This document shows positions 26,243-34,473 of a stretch of 64,000 nt of DNA, piece after piece. The translations under genes and the position numbers were made by a program. Source of the DNA: JAJDZL01 sp965221175 (lineage in GTDB: Bacteria; Pseudomonadota; Gammaproteobacteria; Arenicellales; JAJDZL01); NCBI GenBank assembly GCA_965221175.1, contig OZ244867.1, forward strand, positions 2,418,001 to 2,482,000. The letters are read 5' to 3'. The notes beneath the pieces are model-generated. The model saw only the letters and a program-made list of their open reading frames with translations, was not told where the DNA came from and did not search any database. Numbering within the stretch: position 1 is the stretch's first letter; each line of letters starts with the position of its first letter.

Positions 26243-27130
26243 TTGATGTGTCGGGTATTAGAGATTTCAGAATCAGGTTATTATGCATGGCGAAACCGTA
26301 AGCGGAGTCCGCGTACGCAAGCCAATGAAAAGTTATTGGCGGCGATTCGTGGTGTATTGGTCGAAAGTGGTGGGACTTATGGTGCCCCCCGCATTGCTGC
26401 GCAGTTGTGTAAGAGTGGGGTCGAAGTGAGTGTAAATCGAGTCGCTCGATTGATGCAAAAAGCGGGATTATCGGCGTGTGCAGCTCGAATTTTTGTGCGT
26501 ACCACCCGTTGCTCGGGTCGCGCGCACGGTATAGTAGACCGAGTGAATCGTGAATTTAACGTATTCGAGCTGGATCAGTTGTGGGTGGCGGATGCGACTT
26601 ATCTGCATACGTTAGACGGTGTGTTGTATCTGGCGGTGGTGCAGGACGCTTGTAGCCGACGGATTTTGGGCTGGTCGATGAAAACCTGCCAGGACGTCGG
26701 TTTGATGAGTGAGGCCTTGCAGATGGCACTTCGAGGTCGGAGTTGCGAAGGGGTGATTCACCATTCGGACCAAGGGGTACAATACAGTTCGAAGGCCTTT
26801 CAAGCGTTGTGTCGAGTGCATGGGATCAAGCAGTCGATGGGCAGTGTCGGAGATTGTTATGACAATGCGCAAGCCGAATCATGGTTTGCCACATTGAAGC
26901 GGGAATGCGTTTTGAAAACGGATCGTTTAAAGTCAGCGAAGGAACTAAGACAGCAAGTGATTCGGTATATCGAGTCTTGGTATAACACCCGACGATTGCA
27001 TACGAGTCTGGGAAATAGGAGTCCAGTCGAGTATGAAGCGCAGCTGAAAAAAGCGCAACCAGAGGATACCAGCGCCCTTAAGGGCGCTGGTATCCTCTCA
27101 AATCCTAACGTCTCTACCAAATTGGGGTAA
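26243..27130 (+). CDS. IS3-family transposase OrfB (DDE integrase)
   Basis: 295 residues counted from an internal ATG; in the cell it is probably made as the C-terminal part of OrfAB. The rve integrase core has its three acidic residues: WVADATYLHT, IHHSDQGVQYSS and AQAESWFATLKRE, with the usual spacing. Near the C-terminus, RLHTSLGNRSPVEYE is the family tail. The last 23 residues are encoded by a perfect DNA palindrome and the right terminal repeat. Confidence 0.94.
   Translation: MMCRVLEISESGYYAWRNRKRSPRTQANEKLLAAIRGVLVESGGTYGAPRIAAQLCKSGVEVSVNRVARLMQKAGLSACAARIFVRTTRCSGRAHGIVDRVNREFNVFELDQLWVADATYLHTLDGVLYLAVVQDACSRRILGWSMKTCQDVGLMSEALQMALRGRSCEGVIHHSDQGVQYSSKAFQALCRVHGIKQSMGSVGDCYDNAQAESWFATLKRECVLKTDRLKSAKELRQQVIRYIESWYNTRRLHTSLGNRSPVEYEAQLKKAQPEDTSALKGAGILSNPNVSTKLG
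27061..27098. repeat. Perfect 38-bp palindrome in the 3' end of orfB
   Basis: AGAGGATACCAGCGCCCT-TA plus its exact reverse complement: two 19-base arms with no loop and no mismatch, 12 bases inside the right terminal repeat. In RNA it would form a very stable hairpin. No T-run follows, so it is not a standard terminator; it may shield the transposase gene from outside transcription or mark the transposon end. Confidence 0.9.
27110..27129 (-). repeat. Right terminal inverted repeat of the IS
   Basis: Reverse complement TACCCCAATTTGGTAGAGAC pairs with the left end; orfB's stop codon overlaps its outer edge. Confidence 0.75.
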
Positions 27131-27132
27131 GA

Positions 27133-27240
27133 CTATGGTTGACGCTGCGTCAGCCAATTGAACACTTCGTTGTCACACGCCTTGTCGAACCCATGAATGG
27201 TCCAAGCTGGGATCAGCGACGTAGCAGAGGATACTCTCAC
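27133..27240 (-). CDS. Short open frame coupled to apt, possibly a remnant
   Basis: 35 residues from a GTG that overlaps the apt TGA (GTGA). It reads as protein-like (PAWTIHGFDKACDNEVFNWL) but matches no family I know. It ends four bases beyond the IS right end. It may be the start of a gene cut off when the IS and restriction island arrived, or chance. Confidence 0.3.
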   Translation of the reverse strand: MRVSSATSLIPAWTIHGFDKACDNEVFNWLTQRQP

Positions 27241-27764
27241 GCTTCATCTTCGTGAAACGATACCAGGCTGTACAAAGGAACAGGAGATAATTTTGCTCTT
27301 CCATCCAGGTCAACCAGTTCAATGATGACTGCGCATTCAATGGTTTCCCCGCCTAGCTGACTGATGAGTTCGACGGCTGCACACATTGTGCCGCCAGTCG
27401 CAATCAAATCATCAATGATGACCACCCGCGTGGCTTCGTCGAGTGCATCGACATGCATTTCCAGACTGTTCAAGCCATATTCCAGTTGATAATCGGTGCT
27501 GACGGTTTCGGCAGGCAGTTTCCCCGTTTTACGAACAGGAATGAGCGGAACGCCCAGCAAATAGGCTAATGTTGATCCAAACAGGAATCCGCGGGCATCC
27601 AGCGCGACCAATCCATCCAGTTCGGTATTTTGGTATCTTTGGTATAGGCGGTCAATGCCGAATCGGAAGGATTCCGGGTTTTGGAGTAACGGAGTGATAT
27701 CTCGAAAACGCACTCCGGATTTTGGGTAGTCCACAATGGTTCGGATGCTGGATTTTAAGTCCAT
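27237..27764 (-). CDS. apt: Adenine phosphoribosyltransferase
   Basis: 175 residues from ATG 27764 (a TTG two codons upstream is possible). Type I phosphoribosyltransferase: PRPP-binding loop VVIIDDLIATGGT near 120-132, KSGVRFRDITPLL at the N-terminus and the DARGFLFG loop. Converts adenine and PRPP to AMP in purine salvage; in this organism it also recycles adenine from methylthioadenosine breakdown. Confidence 0.95.
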   Translation of the reverse strand: MDLKSSIRTIVDYPKSGVRFRDITPLLQNPESFRFGIDRLYQRYQNTELDGLVALDARGFLFGSTLAYLLGVPLIPVRKTGKLPAETVSTDYQLEYGLNSLEMHVDALDEATRVVIIDDLIATGGTMCAAVELISQLGGETIECAVIIELVDLDGRAKLSPVPLYSLVSFHEDEA

Positions 27765-27909
27765 GGTCAAATTCCGATTTGTGGTTTCTTCTCCTTTTAC
27801 GACCAGCTGCTCAGTTTGAATCGCGGGACGAGCGGTTGGTGTTCATATCCTATGGTAAAAGAATCAGATGCGAGAAATGGCAATCTCGCATCTGAGCCTC
27901 GATATCAAG

Positions 27910-29256
27910 TTATGTCCCCAGAACGTCGATTGTTGCCGCCCGCAGAATTGCGGCGAGTCTATCCAGTTCTGAATTTTCAATCACAATCGGTGGAGCGAGA
28001 CAGAAAACATCGCCGCGGACGCGGCTGAACAATCCGCGCTCAATTGCCGCATTCAATATTTTGTCGCCGACTTTTTGAGATGGATCGAAAGGTTCTTTTG
28101 TTGATTTATCCTTGACATATTCCACTCCGCAAAGCAGTCCGAGACCGCGAACTTCTCCAACATGCGGATGATCGCCAATGGCGCTTGTGATATTGTCCAT
28201 CAGACGCTGCCCCTTATCTGCAGCTTGGGCGGGGAAATCCTCTCGTTGCACCAGGTCAATCATCGCACACGCAACGGCGCTTCCGATTGGATGCGCACTA
28301 TAGGTATAGGCATGCATGAATGGCTCGCTGCTCGAATCCATGACACTGGCAATTGAATCGCTAATGCCAATTCCACCAAAAGGAAAATAGCCGGACGTGA
28401 CCGCTTTTGCGAACTGCACAATATCTGGCTGAATGCCCCAGTGTTCAAGAGCAAACATTTTTCCAGTTCTGCCGAATCCTGTAATGATTTCATCCGCGAC
28501 AAGAAGCACATCGTACTGGTCGCAGATTTCTCGAATTCTGGGGAAGTACTCGTCCTGTGGCGGAATCACGCCGCCGGATCCTTGCACAGGCTCGGCTATG
28601 AACATAGCCACCGTATCAGAGCATTCTTCCAGAATCTTTTTCTCCAATTCGTTCGCTGCTGCAATACCTTGACTCACACTTGAATCAGAAGATTCATATC
28701 GGTACGGATAGGGTGAAGGAATAAATGAAAATCCCGGAATTCTCGGTTCGAACATTGGCCAGTAAGCCGGAATTCCGGTGGCGCACATCGCTGCGAACGT
28801 AACGCCGTGATACCCCAGCATGCGCGAAATGACTTTGGTTTTGTCAGGCTTCCCCATCAACTTCCAGTAGTATCTAGACATTTTGATGGCGGAATCTGTT
28901 GCTTCGCCTCCGCCAGAAGTCAGATAAAATCGATTGATCTGTGGGTAGATGATTGATGCGAGTTTCCCTACCAGTTCAATTGCTTTATCGTTGGAACTGC
29001 CTACATAACCGGATGCGTAGGGCAGTTTCGCATACTGCTGCATTGCCGCGTCAATTAGCTCCTGAGCGCTATGACCGGCTGTGTTGTTCCACAACCCGGC
29101 AAGTCCGTCAATATACTCCTTGCCTTCGGTATCGACGAGAGTCGATCCATAGCCTTCTACCCAAATCTTCGCGTTGTCATGTGCTCCGCGAATGTGCAGG
29201 GGGTGGATTAAATGATTCTGGTCCGACGCCAGCATTTCTGCACCAATGTTTGCCAT
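27910..29256 (-). CDS. Class III (omega) aminotransferase
   Basis: 448 residues from ATG 29256, which has GGAGGAG three bases upstream; a longer reading would begin inside the preceding terminator. PLP fold type I, class III: LTSGGGEATDSAIKMSRYYW for the phosphate, VADEIITGFGRTG with the ring-contacting Asp, and QFAKAVTSGYFP with the Schiff-base Lys. Substrates in this class include beta-alanine, taurine, GABA, putrescine and other omega-amines, with pyruvate or 2-oxoglutarate as acceptor. No pathway neighbour helps to decide. Confidence 0.88.
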   Translation of the reverse strand: MANIGAEMLASDQNHLIHPLHIRGAHDNAKIWVEGYGSTLVDTEGKEYIDGLAGLWNNTAGHSAQELIDAAMQQYAKLPYASGYVGSSNDKAIELVGKLASIIYPQINRFYLTSGGGEATDSAIKMSRYYWKLMGKPDKTKVISRMLGYHGVTFAAMCATGIPAYWPMFEPRIPGFSFIPSPYPYRYESSDSSVSQGIAAANELEKKILEECSDTVAMFIAEPVQGSGGVIPPQDEYFPRIREICDQYDVLLVADEIITGFGRTGKMFALEHWGIQPDIVQFAKAVTSGYFPFGGIGISDSIASVMDSSSEPFMHAYTYSAHPIGSAVACAMIDLVQREDFPAQAADKGQRLMDNITSAIGDHPHVGEVRGLGLLCGVEYVKDKSTKEPFDPSQKVGDKILNAAIERGLFSRVRGDVFCLAPPIVIENSELDRLAAILRAATIDVLGT

Positions 29257-29274
29257 TAACTCCTCCAAATTTTC

Positions 29275-29308
29275 AAAAAGTGTGCCCCACCAATAAGGAG
29301 AGGGCACA
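29275..29308 (-). terminator. Rho-independent terminator after the spondin-domain gene
   Basis: Minus-strand stem TGTGCCC with GGGCACA (29302-29308 with 29281-29287) followed by C and five Ts. It lies just past the lipoprotein stop at 29321 and just before the aminotransferase ribosome site, so it separates the two units. Confidence 0.75.
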
Positions 29309-29320
29309 TCATCAGATTAT

Positions 29321-30040
29321 TCAGTTGCTATTCATCGTCACTTTGACTATTGCGATTGCACTTTCCCAGCCATGAACTTCTGGATCAAGTGCTGAACCTT
29401 CGCCACCTGCAATTCCAAGATGCCGATCTACGCTGCCTTCGGGTGAAACTCCTGCAATTCCTGGTGCTTCATTGTTGGCTTTGCCACCTGGATCGGCAGG
29501 AATTCCGGGTGTATTCGGCGCGCCTCCACCAGTGATTTGCTCATCATTGCCTTCGGTTCCTGCATCGATGGCATAAAGATACTGTTGTCCTTCACGAAGC
29601 ACAATGTTGTCCAGTGCGACAAAACCGTCATTGGTCGGCAAAATCATCGCAACCAAAGACAGACGTGTATTGTCCGGGGAAAGAGTGAATGTTGTAGATT
29701 GCCCCGGTCCCAACAGTCCCCCATGTGGATTTCTGACTACTTCACCGCCTTCCGCTTCGTATATCGCAGCCAGTGGTTCAATATTGCCACCTTCGGCAAC
29801 CGTCTGCAATTCCGCAGAAGCGGCTTTATCATACTCAAACATGGATTCTTGGCGAGTATCGTGGCCAACTGCGAGAATGGGAGTGAGGTAAGTGCCCTGA
29901 GTAATGTTCGTTACGACTACTTCAACCTCTTTGGTTTTTCCCCAGCGTTCCCAAATTTTCCAATCGACATTTTTCATTCTTTCGCATCCAACCAGCGAAA
30001 CGCTCATTAGAATTGCTAATCCAATTAGTATTTTTTTCAT
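29321..30040 (-). CDS. Spondin-domain lipoprotein
   Basis: 239 residues. Signal peptide with lipobox LVGC (lipidated Cys at about 19), so membrane-attached in the envelope. The body is a spondin_N domain: NITQGTYLTPILAVGHD, the middle GPGQSTTFTL, and MILPTNDGFVALDNI, which are typical of bacterial spondin proteins. A Gly/Pro/Asn-rich segment (166-205) follows. Function unknown; these domains are thought to serve adhesion or matrix binding. Confidence 0.85.
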   Translation of the reverse strand: MKKILIGLAILMSVSLVGCERMKNVDWKIWERWGKTKEVEVVVTNITQGTYLTPILAVGHDTRQESMFEYDKAASAELQTVAEGGNIEPLAAIYEAEGGEVVRNPHGGLLGPGQSTTFTLSPDNTRLSLVAMILPTNDGFVALDNIVLREGQQYLYAIDAGTEGNDEQITGGGAPNTPGIPADPGGKANNEAPGIAGVSPEGSVDRHLGIAGGEGSALDPEVHGWESAIAIVKVTMNSN

Positions 30041-30242
30041 GATGCCCTCATGTGGTTAAGCCAAAATGCTTCGTAATTGATCCGTCCTTTTATAAACCCG
30101 CTTCTGAATTCTTATCAACTTTGAGGATTTTGTGAAGGAAGCATAAAACAGAGGTAAATATAACACGGTAAGGCGATTAGATGAGACTTCATTGCTACTG
30201 ATTTGGCGGCTTCACGGTGTATTCGCTCAAGCGATATCGTAT
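30041..30242. other. Promoter region of the lipoprotein gene, no gene
   Basis: No open frame supported. It should contain the minus-strand promoter of the spondin-domain gene. Its right part joins a degraded methylase gene. Confidence 0.3.
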
Positions 30243-30476
30243 CCATTCCCGTATCAGGGAAGCAAGCGTGGTATTAAAAATCCGTACTCCCCTACTTGCC
30301 AAATGATGTCCAAAGATTAGTTGAACCATTTTGTGAAATAGGTGCAATATCCATAGCTGCCATTTCTCAAGAGCTAGCTAACAGATTGGTACTCAATGAC
30401 CTAGCCACAAATTGAATTATGGGCTGAAATACTTGAGAGGAACTACAAGGTGCGCAGTTCAGTGGAACGGAATTAA
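30243..30476 (+). pseudogene. Remnant of a D12-class DNA adenine methylase
   Basis: Three pieces in different frames line up with the N-terminal third of a Dam-like enzyme: first PFPYQGSKRGI (30243-30275), the AdoMet-side motif of D12 enzymes; then, one frame away, KSVLPYLPNDVQRLVEPF and IGAISIAAISQELANRLVLN (about 30279-30413), with the EPFxxxGA motif; then, after another shift at the TGA, IELWAEILERNYKVRSSVERN (30411-30473). The DPPY catalytic part is not present downstream. At least two frameshifts and the lost 3' half make it inactive. No ORF of this size is intact, so it is easily missed. Confidence 0.72.
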
Positions 30477-30983
30477 GCGGCTTCGATCAGAGGTACCGGT
30501 TTTAATAGCACTACATCCGCGGACACGCGAAAATCAAAGCGTGTACGCACTGGCTGCCGTGGTGATGATAATAGCCATGGCATTCGTATATGTTCGCGCC
30601 GGCCAGCAGCAGCAAATGCGTTCATTGGTCAAGCCGGTTGCAGTGCTCAATAGCGGCTGACTTCCCAACCACTAAATTATTGCTATTCAAGCCGTCAGCC
30701 GTACGGTGCTGAGAATGGCACTGGCGTGAAATCAGAGGGATTTTTCGTAATTAGGGAAAATCATTGAATGCGTTGAATTTCCAGTTTGAGTGACGCATTT
30801 TTAATCATTGAAAGGACTTTCTTATCAAAATTAATTCCTTCAAACAAATAATATGACTAAAAACAATCCTATAGCGCATATCCCTCAAATTAGTGTAGAT
30901 TCGCGAATGTCGTAATATAGTGATATATTCGACTGTGGAAAGTTTTTACGAAACTATACTCAAAAAAATATACAGGAGTGATA
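30477..30983. other. Gene-less leader of the ABC transporter operon
   Basis: No supported gene. A frame ending at 30660 contains a membrane-like segment (YALAAVVMIIAMAFVYVRAG), but its start region overlaps the methylase remnant and it lacks a ribosome site. The AT-rich tract 30860-30960 is likely to hold the promoter of the binding-protein gene. Confidence 0.35.
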
Positions 30984-31982
30984 ATGAAAAATTTTATTAA
31001 AAGTTTGGTAGCTGGTGCGTTGTTGCTGGTTGGGGGCAATACTGCATTTGCTGCTTGCGGCGATGTTCAGATTGCGGCGATGAACTGGGCATCCGCTCAA
31101 TTGATCGCAAATGTTGACAAATTGATCCTTGAAAAAGGTTACGGCTGTAACGTTGAACTGGTACCCGGTGATACCATGCCATCGTTTACCTCCATGAATG
31201 AAAAACAGCGGCCGGACGTGTCTCCGGAGCTCTGGATCAATGCGGTACGAGAACCGCTTGGTAAAGCTATAGAAGCGGGCACCCTACATTCGGTCATTGA
31301 GGGGCCGATCACGGGGCTTGGTGAAGGTTGGTGGATTCCACCGCATACCGCAAAAGCTCATCCTGAATTCAAAACTGTGTTGGACGTACTGGAGCGACCG
31401 GACTTATTTCCGGATGCCGAAGATCCTTCAAAAGGCGCTTTCATTGGCTGTCCAGCAGGTTGGGGCTGTCAGTTGACCAATATCAATCTGTTCCGTGGTT
31501 TCAAAATGGAAGATAAAGGATGGAAATTGGTTGATCCAGGTTCGTCAGCAGGCTTGGATGGTTCAATGACCAAAGCAGTTGAACGCGGTGAAAACTGGTT
31601 CGGTTATTACTGGTCACCAACCTCCTTGATCGGCCGACACGGTATGGTGAAGCTTGATTTTGGCGTGCCCTACATTGGTGACGAACACTGGAACGGCTGC
31701 ATTGTGAAGCCAGAGCAGGATTGTGCTGATCCACAGGCATCGGCTTGGACAGAATCTGAAGTTCACACTGTTGCGACCGATGAGTTCAAGCAATCAACGA
31801 CTGCCGAAGTCTGGGCATACTTTGGAAGTCGCGTATTCCCGGGTGAACTCATGAATGCTTTGCTGGCATATATGGACGCCAACCAGGTGGACGGAGCGGA
31901 TGCTGCAGCGAAATTCGTAGAAGAAAATTCCGATGTTTGGGGCGCTTGGGTTTCCAGCAGTGCGAAAGAAATGATGATGTAG
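30984..31982 (+). CDS. ProX-type substrate-binding protein (glycine betaine/choline/TMAO class)
   Basis: 332 residues from ATG 30984, five bases after AGGAG. Signal peptide MKNFIKSLVAGALLLVGGNTAFAA. The mature part is an OpuAC/ProX domain: AMNWASAQLIANV, WINAVREPLG, GAFIGCPAGWGC and TKAVERGENWFGYYWSP, where tryptophans form the aromatic cage for a quaternary ammonium group. Gene order X-W-V, as in ChoXWV and TmoXWV rather than the ProVWX of E. coli, leaves choline or trimethylamine N-oxide as likely as betaine. Periplasmic. Confidence 0.88.
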   Translation: MKNFIKSLVAGALLLVGGNTAFAACGDVQIAAMNWASAQLIANVDKLILEKGYGCNVELVPGDTMPSFTSMNEKQRPDVSPELWINAVREPLGKAIEAGTLHSVIEGPITGLGEGWWIPPHTAKAHPEFKTVLDVLERPDLFPDAEDPSKGAFIGCPAGWGCQLTNINLFRGFKMEDKGWKLVDPGSSAGLDGSMTKAVERGENWFGYYWSPTSLIGRHGMVKLDFGVPYIGDEHWNGCIVKPEQDCADPQASAWTESEVHTVATDEFKQSTTAEVWAYFGSRVFPGELMNALLAYMDANQVDGADAAAKFVEENSDVWGAWVSSSAKEMMM

Positions 31983-32025
31983 AAACTTCAATAGTTCCTA
32001 GATTTTCATTTTTGAAATCATTTTT

Positions 32026-32062
32026 AAAAAGCCCGTCTGAGTAATTCCGGCGGGCTTTTTTG
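32026..32062 (+). terminator. Intra-operon terminator between binding protein and permease
   Basis: AAAAAGCCCG pairs with CGGGCTTTTTT across a 14-base loop and ends in a T-run. Located 44 bases after the binding-protein stop and 20 before the permease, it should attenuate, not stop, so that the binding protein is made in excess. Confidence 0.82.
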
Positions 32063-32081
32063 TTTACAAGTAGAGGCAGTT

Positions 32082-32969
32082 ATGGAAAGTTTATTGAGGT
32101 TTCCCAGTATGGATCCGCAATCCATACGAGATTTGAAGAAAGCGATAGATGCGGGATTCCGCGGGTTTTCACGCGAGTTTGGCGAAGCAATTGAAAACTT
32201 TTTTGAACCTTTGCTGAGGTTTCTCGTTTGGTTTGAAAGACTATTGATCGAATCCCCTTGGCCGTTGATAATTTTGATTTTAGCTGCGCTCGCATGGTAT
32301 GGATCGCGTAGCATGAAAGTTGTCGTCGGCTGCATCTTATCATTTATTGCAATTGGTTATCTTGGCATGTGGAAAGACACTATGTCCACGTTGGCGATCA
32401 TCTCGGTTGCGACACTATTGTGTATTTCCATTGGCATTCCATTAGGAATTCTGATGGCCCGTTCAGATCGTTTACAGGCCGCTATTACGCCAGTTCTAGA
32501 CATCATGCAGACGATTCCCGCCTTTGTTTACTTGGTGCCGGTTGTGATGCTGCTCGGAATTGGCAAGGTGCCTGGCTTAATCGCTGTGTGCATTTATGCC
32601 ATTCCGCCAATCGTACGATTAACTAATCTTGGAATTCGGTTGGTAGAAAAAGAGGCTCTGGAGGCCGCCGACGCGTTCGGGGCCAGCTACAAGCAGAGGC
32701 TGTTCGGGGTGCAGATCCCACTTGCGCTTCCAAATATTTTCGCAGGTGTCAATCAGACAATCATGATGGCGCTCTCCATGGTGGTGATCGCGTCAATGAT
32801 TGGCGTGGCAGGTCTCGGTGTACCAGTGTTACAGTCCATCGCAAATCAGTATCTGGCCTTGGGGCTGATGAACGGATTGGCCATTGTTGCGTTGGCGATC
32901 ATTTTTGATCGGGTTTCGCAGAAGTTCGGTGAACGCATTCAAGATCATCGCAAGGAATCGCATAAATGA
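32082..32969 (+). CDS. ABC transporter permease (ProW-type)
   Basis: 295 residues. A hydrophilic N-terminus (1-50) precedes about six membrane helices. The EAA loop that contacts the ATPase is EAADAFGASYKQRLFGVQIPLA. MQTIPAFVYLVPVVMLLGIG and MALSMVVIASMIGVAGLG are family core segments. Stop overlaps the start of the ATPase gene by four bases. Confidence 0.92.
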   Translation: MESLLRFPSMDPQSIRDLKKAIDAGFRGFSREFGEAIENFFEPLLRFLVWFERLLIESPWPLIILILAALAWYGSRSMKVVVGCILSFIAIGYLGMWKDTMSTLAIISVATLLCISIGIPLGILMARSDRLQAAITPVLDIMQTIPAFVYLVPVVMLLGIGKVPGLIAVCIYAIPPIVRLTNLGIRLVEKEALEAADAFGASYKQRLFGVQIPLALPNIFAGVNQTIMMALSMVVIASMIGVAGLGVPVLQSIANQYLALGLMNGLAIVALAIIFDRVSQKFGERIQDHRKESHK

Positions 32970-34018
32970 GTGAAGCCAAAATCAGAATTGAGAATCTGTA
33001 TAAAATCTTCGGCCCCAATCCGCAGTCGGTTTTGGGTGATGTTCAGCAAGGCATGTCGAAGCAGGAACTGCTTGAGAAACACAGTCATGTTCTTGGATTG
33101 AAGGACATCAACATTAATGTTCCTGAAAGAGAAATTTCGGTGATTATGGGATTGTCGGGATCGGGCAAGTCTACCTTGATTCGCCATATCAATCGCTTGA
33201 TCGAACCCACTTCGGGCCGGATTGTGATTGACGATCAGGACATTCTGGGAATGAGCAAGGATGAGTTGATTGAATTTCGAAGATTTCGAGCTTCCATGGT
33301 TTTTCAGAAATTTGGTTTGCACGTCCACAAGACTGTCGCGAGTAATGTCGCTTATGGTTTGACAATTCAGGGCACACCGGAAGCGGAAGCGAAAGAACGT
33401 AGCAAGAAGTGGCTGGATCGGGTAGGACTCTCCGGATTTGAGGATCACTATCCATCGCAACTGTCGGGTGGAATGCAACAGCGTGTTGGTTTGGCGCGCG
33501 CACTGGCGACCGATGCGCAGATATTGTTGATGGATGAAGCCTTTTCCGCACTCGACCCGCTGATTCGTACGGACATGCAAGGCGTGCTCTTGAGTCTTCA
33601 GGAGGAACTACATAAAACCATTGTGTTCATCACACACGATTTGGATGAAGCGTTGCGCATTGGCGATACGATAGCTATTCTTCGCGACGGTGCTGTTATT
33701 CAGCAAGGAACCCCGCAGGAAATAATTCTCCATCCAGTTGACGACTACATCTATGATTTTATTAAAGACATTAACAGAAGTCGCGTTATCCAAACCAGGT
33801 CAGTTATGACACCGGGTGAAGCCGTCGACAGCAGTCTCACTCTATCACATGATCTAGTGCTTGAAGAGGCGATACAGTTGGTGACAGCGACAAAATCAAT
33901 GCAAGGCAATGTCGTTGACGAAAATGGTGAAGTGATTGGGAGTGTCAGTCTCGAGCAGATCGTTGATGGCATTGCTCGCCCGGTAGCGGCCAGTGGGGAT
34001 GATGTCCAATATCGATAA
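32966..34018 (+). CDS. ABC transporter ATP-binding protein (ProV-type)
   Basis: 350 residues. Walker A GLSGSGKST, Q-loop MVFQKFGLHVH, signature LSGGMQQRVGLARAL, Walker B ILLMDEAFSALDPL, H-loop FITHDLDEA, then a C-terminal region (about 285-340) that looks like a single degenerate CBS unit (GNVVDENGEVIGSVSLEQI), probably an osmotic or ligand sensor as in OpuA. Energises the importer; peripheral at the inner membrane. Confidence 0.93.
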   Translation: MSEAKIRIENLYKIFGPNPQSVLGDVQQGMSKQELLEKHSHVLGLKDININVPEREISVIMGLSGSGKSTLIRHINRLIEPTSGRIVIDDQDILGMSKDELIEFRRFRASMVFQKFGLHVHKTVASNVAYGLTIQGTPEAEAKERSKKWLDRVGLSGFEDHYPSQLSGGMQQRVGLARALATDAQILLMDEAFSALDPLIRTDMQGVLLSLQEELHKTIVFITHDLDEALRIGDTIAILRDGAVIQQGTPQEIILHPVDDYIYDFIKDINRSRVIQTRSVMTPGEAVDSSLTLSHDLVLEEAIQLVTATKSMQGNVVDENGEVIGSVSLEQIVDGIARPVAASGDDVQYR

Positions 34019-34224
34019 AGCTGCTAAATCTGGCTATTCAGTAGTTTAATTTTTTGTGGAAGTTGAGACGGAATAGTGCTAGTATTATCAACAGACCACA
34101 CCAGTTTGGTGAAAGGTCACGGCAATGGCTTTACCCGTCAGCGAGAGCGGGTGATTTGGTTGGCAGAATTAATTTAAAATGAAATTACGCACCGTACGCT
34201 AAATCGTTCTAGGATCGGACATAT

Positions 34225-34431
34225 ATGCTTGAGAATACTTCTGAGGAAATTCAAATAAGAATAGAAAAACTAAAAACGGAACACAGAGACCTTGACGACG
34301 TTCTAAAAAGATTGTCGGAGGATCGCAACGTTGATGAGTTGCAAATCCGACGCTTGAAGAAACGCAAACTGCAACTCAAGGACTCTATCGCGATATTGGA
34401 AAATCAAGCATTGCCAGATATTTCTGCTTGA
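34225..34431 (+). CDS. YdcH/DUF465 family protein
   Basis: 68 residues, almost all helix with heptads (IRIEKLKTEHRDLDDVLKRL and IRRLKKRKLQLKDSIAILE). The two-helix coiled coil and the KKRKLxLKD signature are those of DUF465 proteins, whose function is not known. Stands alone between the importer operon and ahcY. Confidence 0.8.
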   Translation: MLENTSEEIQIRIEKLKTEHRDLDDVLKRLSEDRNVDELQIRRLKKRKLQLKDSIAILENQALPDISA

Positions 34432-34473
34432 TAAGCCAAAAACACCTGAATTGAAGGATTACCCCTTACAGTC

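Larger units (their letters stand above)
25841..27129 (+). mobile_element. IS3-family insertion sequence, complete
   Basis: About 1.29 kb with two overlapping-phase transposase frames (orfA, orfB), a run of seven As for frameshifting, and terminal inverted repeats that share TACCCC-N6-GTAGAGAC in the ends 25841-25860 and 27110-27129 (plus-strand right end reads GTCTCTACCAAATTGGGGTA). Both frames are intact, so the element may be active. I cannot find a target duplication at the ends, which suggests either that the true tips lie a few bases off or that flanks have rearranged. Confidence 0.9.

Noticed and set aside
25841..27129. Target-site duplication for the IS
   Set aside because: The bases next to the two ends (GTAC before 25841, AGAC after 27129) do not match over 3-5 bases.
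30412..30660. 82-residue frame with a membrane-like segment before the ABC operon
   Set aside because: Its start lies in the methylase remnant and it has no ribosome site; better explained as a by-product of the decayed gene.
34090..34170. Hairpin-rich stretch (ACCCG...CGGGT) upstream of the DUF465 gene, possible RNA motif
   Set aside because: Stem is only about five pairs and no known riboswitch core fits.
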